Of a stretch of 64,000 nt of DNA, positions 1 through 12,100 are shown in pieces. Both the position numbers and the translations under genes were made by a program. Position 1 is the stretch's first letter; the number at the start of each line of letters is the position of its first letter. Source of the stretch: Cyanophora paradoxa (taxonomy: Eukaryota; Glaucocystophyceae; Cyanophorales; Cyanophoraceae); assembly GCA_004431415.1 (NCBI GenBank), contig QPMI01000246.1:1-64000 (forward strand), read 5' to 3'. The notes beneath the pieces are model-generated. The model did no database searches, was not told the origin of the DNA, and saw nothing but the letters and a program-made list of their open reading frames with translations.

Positions 1-594
1 GGGATCTTTACAAAGGAGATCTTTTAAAACCACCACCGGGATCTTTACAAAGGAGATCTTTTAAAACCACCGGGATCTTTACAAAGGAGATCTTTTAAAA
101 CCACCGGGATCTTTACAAAGGAGATCTTTTAAAACCACCGGGATCTTTATAAAGGAGATCTTTTAAAACCACCGGGATCTTTACAAAGGAGATCTTTTAA
201 AACCACCGGGATCTTTATAAAGGAGATCTTTTAAAACCACCGGGATCTTTACAAAGGAGATCTTTTAAAACCACCGGGATCTTTACAAAGGAGATCTTTT
301 AAAACCACCGGGATCTTTACAAAGGAGATCTTTTAAAACCACCGGGATCTTTACAAAGGAGATCTTTTAAAACCACCGGGATCTTTACAAAGGAGATCTT
401 TTAAAACCACCGGGATCTTTACAAAGGAGATCTTTTAAAACCACCGGGATCTTTACAAAGGAGATCTTTTAAAACCACCGGGATCTTTACAAAGGAGATC
501 TTTTAAAACCACCTAAAGGAGATCTTTTAACCACCGGGATCTTTATAAAGGAGATCTTTTAAAACCACCGGGATCTTTATGAAGGAGATCTTTT
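1..594. repeat. 34-bp tandem repeat array (about 18 units)
   Basis: Head-to-tail units of 34 bases, each opening GGGATCTTTACAAAGG and closing with a run of A and CCACC. The first unit is 37 bases. Unit starts then fall at 38, 72, 106 and every 34 bases to 480. A 22-base deleted unit lies at 514-535, a full one at 536-569 and a partial one at 570-594. Units differ mainly at one C/T site (TTTACAAA or TTTATAAA). The array runs off the left edge, so its full length is unknown. Each unit carries an AGATCT palindrome. No telomere-type motif is visible. Confidence 0.97.
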
Positions 595-779
595 CAGTCT
601 GAGGGCCGGGACGCACGGCGGCGCCGCGCTGGAGGTCGGCGTTGGTGACGAGGACCCACGTCGTCCGGAACGTCGGGAAGACCTGGACGGGAGGGGGGGG
701 GGGGGGGGTGAGAAGGGCGAGGCGGGGGCAGCGGAGGGAGGGCGCGGCGCGGCTGTAGCTAGGCGAGCTCTCCCGGCTC

Positions 780-1310
780 GTTAGCCGGCCGCCCCCGCCA
801 TCCCCATCGACCGGGGCGGCCGGGGCGGCCGGGGAGCCAGCGCCGGCGGATCTCGCCCGCCCAGGCGGCCCCTCCCGGAGCTGAAGGGGCGGGGGGGGCG
901 GGGCGGCCGGGGCGGGGCGGCCGGGGCGGGGCGGCCGGGGCGGGGCGTCTTGCCCGACAAGTAAGTCTTGCCCGACAGGGCAGAGTCTTAACTCTACCGC
1001 CACACCTAAGCCACCTTAGGCTATTTCTCCGCTCGTTAGCCGGCCGCCCCCGCCATCCCCATCGACCGGGGCGGCCGGGGCGCCCCCATCGGACAGCGCC
1101 CGCGAGGTGCGCGCATTCTTCTGCGCCTCGAGAACGGGGGACGCCGCCGCTTCTTGAACGGAAGCACGCCTAGCGCCTCCGCCACACCCGCGAGGGACCT
1201 AATTCCCTCGCTTCTATCCTACCGCATCCCCATCCACCGGTGGGCGGCCGGGGCGCCCGGGGAGCTAGCCGGTGGATCTCGCCCACCCAGGCGGCCCCTC
1301 CCGGAGCTGG
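780..1310. repeat. GC-rich dispersed direct repeats
   Basis: A block containing CCGCCATCCCCATCGACCGG followed by GGCGGCCGGGGCG recurs at about 781-880, 1035-1085 and, diverged, 1222-1310. The first and third copies both continue into a shared segment around GATCTCGCCC. A second short repeat, CTCTACCGCCACACCTAAG, occurs near 993 and 1563. Between them are runs of GGGGCGGCC. I see no credible gene in 595-1773. Confidence 0.7.
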
Positions 1311-1773
1311 AGAGGCGGGGGCGGGGCGGCCGGGGCGGGGCGCATGTTCTCTCATGATCTAGGCGGCCCCTCCAAGGCGGGGCGGCCGGGGCGGGGCGGG
1401 GCGGGGCGGGGCGCACGTTCTTGCTGATGTAGAAGGAGGACTCCTGCACGCGCACGCTCACGCCCACCGCCCTCGCGTCCTGCCGGAGAGAGTTTAGACT
1501 AGGCTGTGCCCGGCACGCGTGGCTTGCTTGCACTGGGTGTCCTTTATCAACTCTAACTCTAAACTCTACCGCCACACCTAAGCCACTTAGGCAACTCTAT
1601 GTCCTTTTAGCCACTTAGGCTATCTCTCCGCGCACGCTCAAGCCCACCGCTTTTGCGTCCTGTCGGAGGCCCGGAGGGAAGCGTTCGGGGGAGAGGAGGG
1701 GAGGGAAGGGGCGGGCGGGGGCGGGGGCGGGCGGCGGGCGGCGGGCGGGGAGATCATCGGCTCGTTCCGGGGT

Positions 1774-4558
1774 CTATGACAGGACGACCGAAGCTTTTTT
1801 GAAAAAGCCGCTTGCGGGGCAGGTGTGTAAATATTGCGTTTGTAGGGACACTGTGTGTTTTCGGGGGCGCACGGTGAGCGGGGAGAGGGAGTCCGGCTCC
1901 ATCGTCACGGTCGCCTGCGGGGCGGGCACGGAGGCGGGGATCAGGCTGGGGCGAGCTGGGGCCTAACCAGCAGCTCCCCGAAAGGGGCTCAGCTGGGCCC
2001 CAAAGAGAAGGGCCGACTGGCGCCCGAAGCTCCCCGCCCCCCCTCGGGGGAACGGACCTCGAGATCGCCCGGCTGAAGCCGCCGCTGCACCGCGAACCAA
2101 CGCGCCAGCGCCTCCTGCCGGGTCGGAGGGGGGTACAGGGTTCAGAGGAGGAGGAGCAGGGGGGGAGAGGGAGGGGACCCTGTTGGTGGTCTCATTGGCG
2201 GGGCGCGGGGGGTAGCAGACGGGCTCGGGCTCCCGGAAGAACTGGGGGAGGGGGGTACGGGAACGATTCAGAAGGGAAGAAGGGGGGTACGGTGCGGCCG
2301 CGAACCTTGACGGGTGGGGGCGGGTCGAGGAGGAAGTGGTACCCCTGGAAGGAGGAGGCGAGTAGCTCGCCGTAGGGGATCAGGACCCGCATGTCGATCT
2401 TGAGTCCGACCCTGAGGAGGAGGAGGGGGGAGGAGACGGGGGGACGGGAGCCTCAGTAGGGTATGCAAACGAGGGGGGTACGCGAAGTTGAGGTGGTGGG
2501 GGGTACGGTACGCGACTGGTGGATGACGGAGGAGGCGCGGCGGGCCGCGGCGAGCAGGTCGCCCTCGACCCGCGACCGCGAGACCGCCCCTGCGCGATCG
2601 CGAGCTTCAGCGGTCTTCACGGGGCCGAGAGAGACGGCAGGGGGGGAAGGGTAAGCTCAGGCAGAATCAGATCCGCTTAAGGGCTTAAGCTAAGGCTTTA
2701 GAGCTGAGGCGCGAGCTCTCCTTAAACGGTCTCGCAAGACGCTCGGGCCGAGCGGCCCGCGATCTCTCGGGGAGCTATTTTTGGGGGCGCACCGGGCCAC
2801 CAGCCGGGGCACGCGAGCCCGTGCGGGGTCAGGGGCCCCCTCGCCTCCTCGCAGAGCCCGCTCGGCTCGTCCTCGTACGGCGCCGCGAAGCCTGCGTGCG
2901 CCGAAAATGAGGGGGGGGTAGGGATGAGAATGGGGAAGGGGGGTACCGAGGGCCCCGGAGAAGTACGCGTTGATGTAGAGCCCCCTCGCGAGCTCCGCCT
3001 GCCGGGGGTCCTCGGCCGCCTAAAAATAGAACGAGGGAGGAAGGGGGGTACGCGCCTGCTGGGCGGAGAGGGCGGCGCGTGCCGCGACGTACGCCTCCGC
3101 AGTGCCGTTGGAGACGGCCGCCAGCATGTCGGCCGGCGCCTGCGGATCAAATTTGAAAAAGGGGAAGGGAGAAAGAGCTTCTCAGGGGGTACGGGGGTAC
3201 GGACCTGGAGCCGGACGCGGAGGGGGGAGACGAACGCCGGCTTCGGCGCCCCGTCCGACTGCGCCGCGGGGGGTAATGAAAAAGGGACCGGGGGGGGGAG
3301 GAAGACAGAAGGGGGGTACGGCGGACCTGGAGGCAGAAGGTGTCGGACGGCTCGCAGGGGCTCGCCCATAGGGCCGCCTCCAGGGAGGGAAGGGCGAGCT
3401 GCGGGGGGGTACGGCATCAGACGAGGCACGGGGCGCGAGGAGGTGGGAGGGAGAAGGCTGCGCAGCGCCCGCACCCGCTGCCCGCGGACGTACGAGGCAT
3501 CGAATCCGTACATCCAGAAGTCTGAGAAGGGGGGGGGGGGAGGTTCAGCGGGGTACAGTGCGGGTCGAGCGGCTGAATTGGGTCGGGGGATACCGATCGC
3601 CCAGCGGAGGGGGGAGGCCCAGAGCCGCGGCTGGTACCAGACGTTGCTCGTCTCGCTGTGCAGCCCGATCGCTTGAAGCGTCGCTGCGCCGAAAGCTCGG
3701 GGGGGGGGGGGGGGAGGCGAGTGGGAGGGAGGGGAGGGGGAAGGGGCCAAGGGGGGTACCCAGCTCGCGCAGGCTGGCGGTGAGGTCGGAGAGGACGGCG
3801 GCCCACCCCTCGGCCCAATCCGGCGCCAGATCCTGCGGCGGCGCGGCGGCGCTTGTCGGTGGCGGGAAGCCGGAAGGGCAGAAGGACGTGGGTACGGGGC
3901 GCGCGCACCCGCCAGCGTACGTCGTTCGCGAGGATGAATGCCGCGAGGCTCGGGTGGCCGCAGTGCTCCCTGCAGAGCCGCCGCAGGGCGTCCCTGTACG
4001 CGGCGCGGGCGCCGGAGTCCCACAGCAGGGAACCGGTGTAGCCTCCCGTGCTGTCGGGCCCGAGCCGGCGCGGCATCGTCTGCGCCGGCAGCGAGAGGAA
4101 GACGCTGAGGCTGTAGCGCTTTCCGAGGCCTGCGGCGCGCGCGCGGGCGTGAGCGGCGCTGGGATCGAGCGCTTGCGCGGGGAACGCGCTCAAGATTAGA
4201 TCCAGGTATGACCAGTCCACGAGGTTGACCACGGTGCAGTTCGCGAAGCCCTGGTCATGGGGCGGGCGACCGGTTGGAGCGCGGACGAGGAGCGGCGCAG
4301 GCGCAGGCGCAGCCGCCCTATCTCACCTCCTTCATCTTGCGGAAGTCGTAGTCGAGGATGAGGCGGACGCTCTCGCGGGGCAGGCCTGCCGGGGGCAAAT
4401 TGTAGTGAAAGCCGGCGCCGAAGAAGGTGATGTCCCGCTGCGTGTCCCGGAAGTGTCCCGTCTCCCTGTCCACGTAGAAGCGCCCCTGGCAAGGTGGGAG
4501 CGCCGCCAGCGCCAGGAGCGCCGCCGCCCACGCAACGAGCCGCCAGCCGGCCCGCATG
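1774..4558 (-). CDS. Secreted glycoside-hydrolase-like protein, about 15 exons
   Basis: The start at 4558 gives a signal peptide (MRAGWRLVAWAAALLALAAL, then PPCQG). The mature N-terminus GRFYVDRETGHFRDTQRD-ITFFGAGFHYN resembles the 'FVD..G+...F.G.N' opening of GH5-type TIM-barrel glycosidases. It is followed by DYDFRKMKE, spliced to GFANCT and VVNLVDWSYLDL, which matches the usual 'D...+K..GFN.VR...W..L' strand-helix region. Later exons read ILANDVRW, SETSNVWYQPRLW, DFWMYGFDASYVRG, YINAYFSG, LACPGWWP, RVLIPYGELLASSFQGYHF and TVTMEPDSLSPLT, ending KASVVLS-stop. Introns are short (mostly 30-100 nt) and usually open GTACCCCC. The one at 3020-3055 is only 36 nt and needs a GC donor to hold the frame. 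The hydrolase call rests on motif likeness; the catalytic acids were not identified. It diverges from the TPR gene. Confidence 0.6.
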
Positions 4559-4978
4559 GCGGCGGACGGCCGCCAGACGCGGCCAGCAGCTAGCTGAGGA
4601 TCTCGCTGACCTGAGCGGGCCCACAGGAGCCCAGGAGTTGAAGCTCGGAGGCGCCGATGCGGATGGAAAGACGGCGGGTCGGCTCCCGCGAGGCGAGTTA
4701 TTGAGCAGTCGGTCAGCCCGAGCGACTCCGGCGGATCGTCGGCGCTTTTGGCGAATCCCGCTATCGGTATTGTTGAATCGCAATAGCTCATCGTCGTCGC
4801 GTACCAGAACTCCGTCAGCGCCCGCGGTCCCGAGCCCAGCGTGCTGCTGCACCGGCGCTAGGCTCTGCTGCAGATCACTTCGCGGCCCAGCCCGCAGCCC
4901 AGCCACGCTCTAGCGCGATCCGCGGCTCGGGCCCCGCGGGCAGCGATCCGGGAGCTCGAGAAGCTCGTCCTGGCGGCG
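4559..4978. promoter_or_regulatory. Divergent upstream region (hydrolase-like gene / TPR gene)
   Basis: About 420 bases separate the two divergent starts and must hold both promoters. I see no TATA box or repeated operator. The GC-rich stretch near 4840-4920 favours reading the true TPR start at 4979 or slightly upstream. Confidence 0.4.
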
Positions 4979-6163
4979 ATGGAGGAGCTGGGAGGCTTCG
5001 ACCTCGCGGACGACTACGCGGCGGAGGCGGAGGAGCACCGCGCCGCGACCGAGGAGCGGCGGGCTGCGCGGCTGCGCGAGCACTGCCAGATCACGAGCAC
5101 CGAGCCGCTCTGGTTCACGCGCGAGGGCGCAGTCGTCTTCGACAGCGACGAGCTCGCGCGGGGCGTGAGCCTCGACCCCCGCGAGCTCACGGGCGACCCC
5201 ACCGGCCGGTGCGCGCCCCGCCTCCCGCGCCCGCCCGGACCGCGGCGAACGACGGCGGCCGCCGGCCGCGCCGCAGGCAAAAGGCGATCGCGGAGTACGA
5301 GTACAGCCGCGGGCGGTACGAGGAGGCGCTGGCGGCGTGCCGGGAGGTCCTGGGCGACGGCGTTGGCTCATCTGAGCGCGAGCCGCGCGGCGCGAGCGTC
5401 GGAGAGACGCGCAACAGGCGGGACGCCGCGTGCGTCGCCGCGCGGTGCCTTGCCCGCCTCGGGCGGCCCGCGGAGGCGCTACCCCTCCTTCAGCCCCTCG
5501 TGGTCGGCCTTTCCTCCCCTTCCCCCCTCAACCCTTCGCCGTACCCCGCCCGCTCACCTGAGCCACAGGACGGGGGCCAGCGGGTCGACTGCGGTGACGT
5601 CATGCTGCTCGCCCGGTGCCTCCAGGAGTGCGGGGACTTGCCAGGCGCGCGCTTTCCCGTACCCGAACCCCCCTTACCTTCTCCCCCCGCCCCGCGCTGA
5701 CCGTACCCCCCTTGCCCCTCCCAGGAGCCATCGCCTGCTACCAGAAGTACATCTCGGCTGTACCCGAGGAGCCCCGGGGGTGGATCGCGCTGGGGAGGGC
5801 GTACCTGGAACGATCGCGGGCGGGGGGGCCGGCCGCCGCCGCGCGGCGACGGCGGGCCGAGCTCTGCGCCCGGAGGGGCGGGCAGCTGATCGGGCCGGTC
5901 CGCGCGGCGCGGGGGGTACGCGCCGCGGCGCTGGCGGACGAGGCTGCCGCCCTTGCGGCGGAGGCGGCGGGGGAGGAGCCCGGGCGGAGGGGAGGAGGGC
6001 GAGGAGGCCGAGGGGGGTACAGCGAGTTCGGCGGCGCTGGTTCGCGGGCGGGCGGCTGGCGGCGGTCGTGGCGGGGCCCGGGCCCGGCGCGGCGGCGGGG
6101 GCGGCGGCGGGGGAGGGCGAGGAAGATGATGATGCGGACGCCTTCGACGCCTCAAAGCTCTGA
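4979..6163 (+). CDS. TPR-repeat protein
   Basis: Spliced gene with an N-terminal charged helix (MEELGGFDLADDYAAEAEEH) and a conserved-looking block, CQITSTEPLWFTREG, then FDSDELARG. Tetratricopeptide units follow: KAIAEYEYSRGRYEEALAAC, AARCLARLGRPAEALPLL, LLARCLQECGDLPGAIACY and YISAVPEEPRGWIALGRAYL. They show the Trp/Tyr-Gly-Ala-Pro spacing of TPRs, so this is a protein-interaction scaffold. The last exon is Ala/Gly-rich and ends in an acidic tail, GEGEEDDDADAFDASKL. Introns are short, for example the C-rich ones near 5510-5565 and 5655-5724. A continuous ORF spans the whole region only because introns happen to stay open; the TPR phase changes show splicing. The partner is unknown. Confidence 0.7.
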   Translation: MEELGGFDLADDYAAEAEEHRAATEERRAARLREHCQITSTEPLWFTREGAVVFDSDELARGVSLDPRELTGDPTGRCAPRLPRPPGPRRTTAAAGRAAGKRRSRSTSTAAGGTRRRWRRAGRSWATALAHLSASRAARASERRATGGTPRASPRGALPASGGPRRRYPSFSPSWSAFPPLPPSTLRRTPPAHLSHRTGASGSTAVTSCCSPGASRSAGTCQARAFPYPNPPYLLPPPRADRTPLAPPRSHRLLPEVHLGCTRGAPGVDRAGEGVPGTIAGGGAGRRRAATAGRALRPEGRAADRAGPRGAGGTRRGAGGRGCRPCGGGGGGGARAEGRRARRPRGVQRVRRRWFAGGRLAAVVAGPGPGAAAGAAAGEGEEDDDADAFDASKL

Positions 6164-6802
6164 GCGCGATCTCGGATCGCGCGCGCCTCGTGTTCTTTGC
6201 ACTTGCAAGATTACAATGAGTCCCAAAAGGATTGACGATATATTTATGCAATTGCAATACGACTCGGCGAGCCCTTCGGGATCTTACGAGCCCGGCGCCG
6301 GGCGATGCGGCAAAGAGTCACAGACGTCGACTCTTATATTAGTGTTAGTGTGCACGTTAACGTTGGGCGTCGGCCGTGGGATTCGTATCCTATATCTCAT
6401 TACTTTGCATTCATCAAATACAAAAATACCAGCACAGGTATCAAGCACATCGATTATCGCGATTGTCCGTCTCCTACTAAGCCTGACAACCGGAGGAACT
6501 GACTGTCTGTTGAAACTCACTTCCCCGAGGACGATACAGAGGATATCTAACACACGGCACACTGGCACGCCCTTGAAAACTGAAAGCCGACCTACAACTA
6601 AAGCAACCGAAATCCTACACGCGGCGAGTACGATCTGAAGGGCGAATCTGAGAGCACTATAGTGATGTATACGACTGGTACTTACAAGCCTCAAGAACTC
6701 TGCATAAATATTACAGACCCGGATACGCACACGCCGAGCGAAAGCCTGAAATCAGATGGGCTATATGAGTACAAGGATAGGGAGGAAATGAAGGCGCAGA
6801 TG
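6164..6802. other. Intergenic, no gene seen
   Basis: AT-richer spacer between convergent genes (TPR plus, B3 minus). It should contain both 3' ends. No repeat or RNA gene is recognised. Confidence 0.6.
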
Positions 6803-7944
6803 TCATGCGCGGGAGAAAGGGTCGGCGCGGTGCTTGATGCGGTTCACGGCCGCGAGCCACGCGAGGTCCCGCTGGAGCGGCGGGGCCGGCGGCCCGCGCG
6901 GCGCCTGGCGATTGCGGACGGGGCCGGGGGCCGCCTGCTGGTGCGGGGCCTGCGCCTCCTCCTCCTCCATGGCCGCCGTCTGCTGCTGCTGCTGCGCGTC
7001 GACTGCGTGGACCATCTCCTCGCAGGACGGGTTCGCCATCAGCTCCTCAGCCTCCACCTGGAGCTGCTCCAGGGAAAGGCCCACAAGCGCGCCCTGCACG
7101 CTCTCTGCACGCGCGGGCGTCAGCGGCCGGTTCGAAGGGCCAGCGCGAGCGGCGGGGACGGGCGAACCGTGCATGCGCCGCAGCCTCCGCTGCCCGGACT
7201 GCTCGACGACAGTGATGGCGTGAAGGAGATGCCACAGGAACACGGTGGCACGGAGAGCGATGGTGGTGAGCTCGGCGTCGGTCGGGTTCTGGAGCCCGCC
7301 GCGGGCGCGCGTGGAAGCGATGTGGAGGATGCTGTCGCGGAAGCGGGAGCGAGCAACGCCCTTTGCGCCCTGCCGGTCGCACTCCCAGTCCCGCTTCGCT
7401 CGCTGTGCCGCCTCGGACACGCCCCACGTAGGAAGCAGCGAGCGCTGCGCGGAATCGAATCGAATCGAATCAGCCGTCGAAACGGCGAAGGGACGAGGAC
7501 TGGAGCACAAGATCAGACCTGGATGGCGAAGTGCATTCTCATGTAGCGGTCGTAGTCGAGCAGGTCGTCCTCCGCGGGCTCCGCCGCCTTCGAACAGGAC
7601 GCGGCGGACGGCTGCACGTGGATGGCCGCCCAGATCTGCTCGAGGCCGTCGGAAAAGGCGCGACTGGAGCGAACACGTTTTGAACCACGAACCTGATCGA
7701 CAGCCTTGACTGCCGCGGGAATCTCGTGGAGGCGAGCGCGGATACGCTGGGAAAACGGCCGGGCGAGCGGCTCCGGCGCGGGCTGGGTGGGAGTCTCCGG
7801 TGCACACTTGTTGTGCGCCTCAACTGCTGCTCTCAGCGCCTCGTCGGACGACGGCGCAATCTTCCTGCTCTTCTCCGCATCGGCCGAAGGGAACGCTTGC
7901 TCCAGGAAAGGGGCGACTTTGGTTTTGGGGAGGAGCCAGGTCAT
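6803..7944 (-). CDS. Family B protein, copy B3 (intron-poor)
   Basis: Exon 1 (7944 to about 7520) encodes MTWLLPKTKVAPFLEQAF and ends in the family hallmark LLDYDRYMRMHFAIQ. One intron of about 80 nt follows, ending in a run of CGATT repeats and CGCAG. Exon 2 then reads on without a break through RAKRDWECDRQG, RSRFRDSILHIAST, FLWHLLHAITVVE, a Gln/Glu-rich linker and DLAWLAAVNRIKHR to the stop at 6803. The DW..D..G, (R/K)xRFRDS and IA pattern resembles diverged EF-hand-like units common in flagellate proteins. B1 and B2 share the intron position after HFAIQ but have further introns that B3 lacks. About 360 residues. No signal peptide or membrane segment. Function unknown; likely a soluble structural or regulatory protein. 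Confidence 0.75.
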
Positions 7945-9128
7945 GGCTGCTGTCGGCGTTGGGGCGAGTCGTGCAACGGTGCGTCGGCGGCGTCCGACGG
8001 TCTCCTTGCTGGCTCTCTCTCGCTGCTAGGTGAGCGCGGCCTTTTCCGGGGATCCGTCGCGGCTGCCGAGCAATAACAAGCGAATGCGCTAGCTAGCTAG
8101 CGATTGCTGTCTGCTGATGATGTGCGCTTCGATGCGCCTAGCTTCGCGAAGTATGTGGATGCCAGGCGACTGATCCAGAGAAGGCGCGCCCTCCTAATTT
8201 GATCCGACGCCCTCATAATGAGGTCGGACGTCGCGATCGCGAATTGCAATTGCAAGCACGCGTGTCGCTCTGCATGCGCACGCCGCGAACGAAGTTGCAC
8301 GCGTCCGCGTGCGCATGCAAATTAAAGCTCCGCAAAGCCGAATCTAAAGGAGATTCGAAAAATTCCAAGGGTTTTTCATTATAAATTCGAACATATATTT
8401 ATATATATATACCACACATAATTAATACAAGTGCATATTTCACCCATGATGTGTGTATATATATGATATATCGCGATCGAATAACAGCTGATGATGAGAA
8501 GGGAAACTCCTTTTTTTTAATAAACTTGAATTCATTGAAGGCCATTTTTGAATTGTGCTTGCTCATCATCATTGATCGATTCTAGCATCTCCGATTGAGG
8601 GGAACCTCTGAATGAGGAATCACGAGGCTCACCTGAGGTTCCTGGGGTACAGTAAACTCGGTCACCGAGGGTATATGCGTACGGACGGCCGACCGTCAGA
8701 CCTTCGAATTCAGCTCCGAGTCATGATCAGCCGGCGGGCGCCGCTGAGCGGAGCTCGAGGCGAGTGGTCATCGGCGCAGAGCAGCGCGTAGCACTAGGCG
8801 GCCGGTCAGCAGATCATCTAGCTATATAGCCAAACGCGACAGGCGACGTACAGCTCCCGAATCTAGATCTGCTCCCAAGACCTAAAGAGATCTCGAGTTG
8901 GCCGGGCGGCAGGCGGCTAGTCGGCAGGGCGCCGGTGACGGCAGAAGATGCCATGATGCGCGCGGCGCTCTGCTCTAGCTAACCGAAGGTCTGAACAGCA
9001 CCCCGAGCCCGAAGAGCCTGACCGCTCGGTTCGACACCCGGCCGCGGCCGCGGCTGTCGGCGCGCGCGGCCGACCAGCCACGCGCCGGCGCCGGCGCTGT
9101 GCACGGCGCGACCTCGCCATATATAGGC
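7945..9128. promoter_or_regulatory. Divergent upstream region (B3 / A1)
   Basis: Non-coding gap between divergent B3 and A1. The part 8330-8540 is AT-rich with ATATATAT runs and CGATCG palindromes. The part 8640-9100 is GC-rich with repeated GCGGCCGG and GCCGGCG. A TATATAGG lies just before the A1 start. No gene found. Confidence 0.45.
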
Positions 9129-12100
9129 ATGTCGCTTGATGCGGAGATGCGGACCCCCGGCGCGAGCGACGGCCGCCCGATGGCCATGGCTAGCGCTGCG
9201 AATGAGCACGGCCTGCCGTCGCCCCCGGCCTCGCCGGCGCCGTTCGTCCACCTGAACAGGCCATCAACGACGGGCGAAACGATAACCACCAGGCTCCGTG
9301 CGCGCGCGCCGCGGAGCGCCGCTCCGAGCTTGAATTAGATCGCACGCGCGCCCCGGCCCTTGGCCTATAGCTAAGCCCTCCGATCAACCGATCGAACATC
9401 ACAACCGGTCAGGTCTGCCGATCGCCGGCGGCGCCGGCGCCGGCGCCTTCTCCGAGCGCCGGCACCTCTACGAGTCGCTGGAGGGCCTGAAGACGATGCG
9501 GTCCCGTCTGGGGACGCCCCCGAACCAGTTCACCGACGCCGCGGCGCACCTCCGCTCGGCCGAGACGTCCCTAAGCCGCCGGGTAATATACGTATACATA
9601 GCCAGCTAACTTTTAGTTGTCCAGGTCGTCTTTTCCCTTAAGCGGCCGGGCGCTCGCGCAGCAATGGCGGGAGGGCGCTGGGTCGCTGCTGGTGAGCCTG
9701 GCGCACAACGGCGGCGACATCCGCGCCTCGGCCAGCTTCCGGGGGGCGGTCCACCACATATTCCGCAACCGCCCGTGCGCCGCGGCGCCCCGCGGCCGCC
9801 CCCGGCCCGGCCCCTAGCCTGCACCTCGCGACGGCCGGCTCTGATTGATCATGATCATGACGCGCAGCTTTTTCGAGCCAGGTACAGCGCGATCTCATCA
9901 GCTTTAGCTCTCTAAATCTACTGTTCAGATTTATATCGATATAATTAGAATGCGGTGTTGACATTGCTGCGCGTGCGGCGCATGCGCAGGGAGGAAGCGA
10001 GAAACGGTGGACTACGGGCCACCGCAGCGGCGCGAGCGGGCGCGGGAGGAGCGGCCGGCGCCCAAGCGAACGATCATAGACGACTTCCCCGAAGTCTGGA
10101 GGCAGAGCAGGATGGGTACGTTCTTTTCTCTGTTGGGGGGGGGGGGGGGGGGGGGGAGCGGGGGGAATGGGAGGGAGCAGGGGGGAAGCCGCGGGGGAGC
10201 CGGGACGCTTAAGGGTGGAGGGGGGCATCGCCCATAAAATTCACTCAGTACTAGTCCGCTGCCACTGCAGCTGAGCCACCCTCATTCGCCCTCTCACGTG
10301 CTCCCCTCTGTTCTCAGGTGAGGTACTCAAGTCGAGGGGTACAAAATCGTCGAAAGCCGTCGAGGGCGAGGGCGCCGCGGCGGCTCAGAAGGCGCAGGAG
10401 GACGAGCTCGAGGAGGTGCCGTACTCCTCCCCTCCCCCCCCTCCGCCCTCCTCCGCCCGTCCCCCCTAGGCCCTCCCGGCCCCCCCTACCCCCTCGGAGC
10501 TCCCTCCGTCCCCCCCGCCTCCCTTTCTCTTGAATATTTGAGGCTGTCGCGCGCGCAGCTGCGGCAGCTCATGCACAAGAGCTACTACATACCCCTCCGC
10601 ACCATCTTCCGGTACTACGCGAGGCTCGACGGCGCGAAGGTGCCGTACCCCCCTCGCCTGCTGGCGTGTACCCCTGATTTGCCATGCCCCTCCGGGATCC
10701 AGGTCAAGACCATCGCCGTCCGATCCCGCAAGGTGCGATTCGGTACCCCGTCTCAGCGCCTTCCCGCGTCTTAGAGGGGGCATCCCTGCGCAGGTCGACA
10801 ACGACGAGATGTACACCGTCTCGAAGCACGGTACCCCTATCCGGGATTTTCCACCCGCATGGGATGCGCCCTGCTGTGAAACTGACGTAACCCGCGGCCG
10901 GCCGGGCCCGTGCCTTCTCCAACCGGTACCCCCAGAGTTCGACGCTTTCGTAACCGACTGCAAGATTATATCGGGGAGTTCGTCCAAGCATCTCTCGGCA
11001 CCCAAGGTTCGCGTCGCAATTGGCCTAGGACGCAGGCAGGCCAGGCTCGCGCGCGGGTGGGGGTCTCAAGCTTAAGCGTGCCCATCACTTCTGCCTTCGA
11101 ATTTGTCATTTTAAATGCAACAGGTCAATTTAATCTTCATCAACGCAAACAAAGAAGGGGCCACGGACACGGGCCCCGCGGGGCAGGTCCGCTGTACCCC
11201 CCGCAGCTCTCTCCCTCCCGTACCCCCCTTACGGCGAACACAGGCGACGCTGGCCTCCGACGCGAACACGCGGCTGACGATGGTCCTCCCCGAGTTCCTC
11301 AACGCGCGCCCCGCCCCCCCCCCCTCGGAGCGCGTACCCCCTCACGCCCCCCCCCCTCCCCCCCGCCCTCCCGCAGGCCGTCGTCAGGCTCGCGGAGGCA
11401 CGATACGTGCGCGGCACTACCCCCTCCGCTTTCTCTCTCCCCTTCCCCCCCCCCCCCCCCACCTCCCCACCCCCACCCCCCAGCCCACCACACGCCTTTA
11501 TAAACTCTGTACAGGCGCGGGAAGGTCGGAGCCCGGCGGGGCGCCTGTCGCTTCTGATGGAGAACAACGTGTTACCCCACGCCCGATGGTGCATCCCCCT
11601 TAATTTGAGAAGTGTAATTCAGTCTTCGGTCTAGACGTGAGGCTCCTCCGATCCACTGGGCCCGCCCTAGCCTCCAGTCGCCTTGGCTTTGAGCTTCGCC
11701 TTGGCTTATAATACATATAAAGCTTCTTCTCCTAAATCTCTTTGTGGGCTGAACCAGTTCGCCGGGGCGCTTTTCTCGCGTAGGGACGACGTGGAGGAGT
11801 TCCGGCGGCTCCTGCGGCACCCGACCGTCCAGGAGGCCGTCGCCGCCGCCCGGCCCCAGGCCCGCCCCGCCCCGCCCCGCTCCACCCCGCGCGGCCGAGG
11901 CCGAGGCCGTCGCCCCGCCTCTGACCCGGGCCGGCCTTCCCGGGGCGTACCCCCCCTCAGATCCGCCTCCTGTTCGAGAAGTACTGCGGCCTCGACAGCC
12001 TCGCCGCCCGCGCGTACGGCGCCCACAAGAACAAATCGGCGAGCGCCCGTACCCTCCCGCCGGGCGCTCTCTCCAGATTTTGATCTCGAGCTGAAGGCGA

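Noticed and set aside
1-594. CRISPR-like array or bacterial ribosome-binding sites (AAAGGAGATCT in every unit)
   Set aside because: The units are contiguous with no variable spacers, and the window has eukaryotic spliced genes. The Shine-Dalgarno look is coincidence.
2722-4023. A 433-residue continuous minus-strand ORF as a single exon
   Set aside because: It is Pro/Arg-rich because it runs through C-rich introns. The sensible protein alternates frames at GTACCCC donors.
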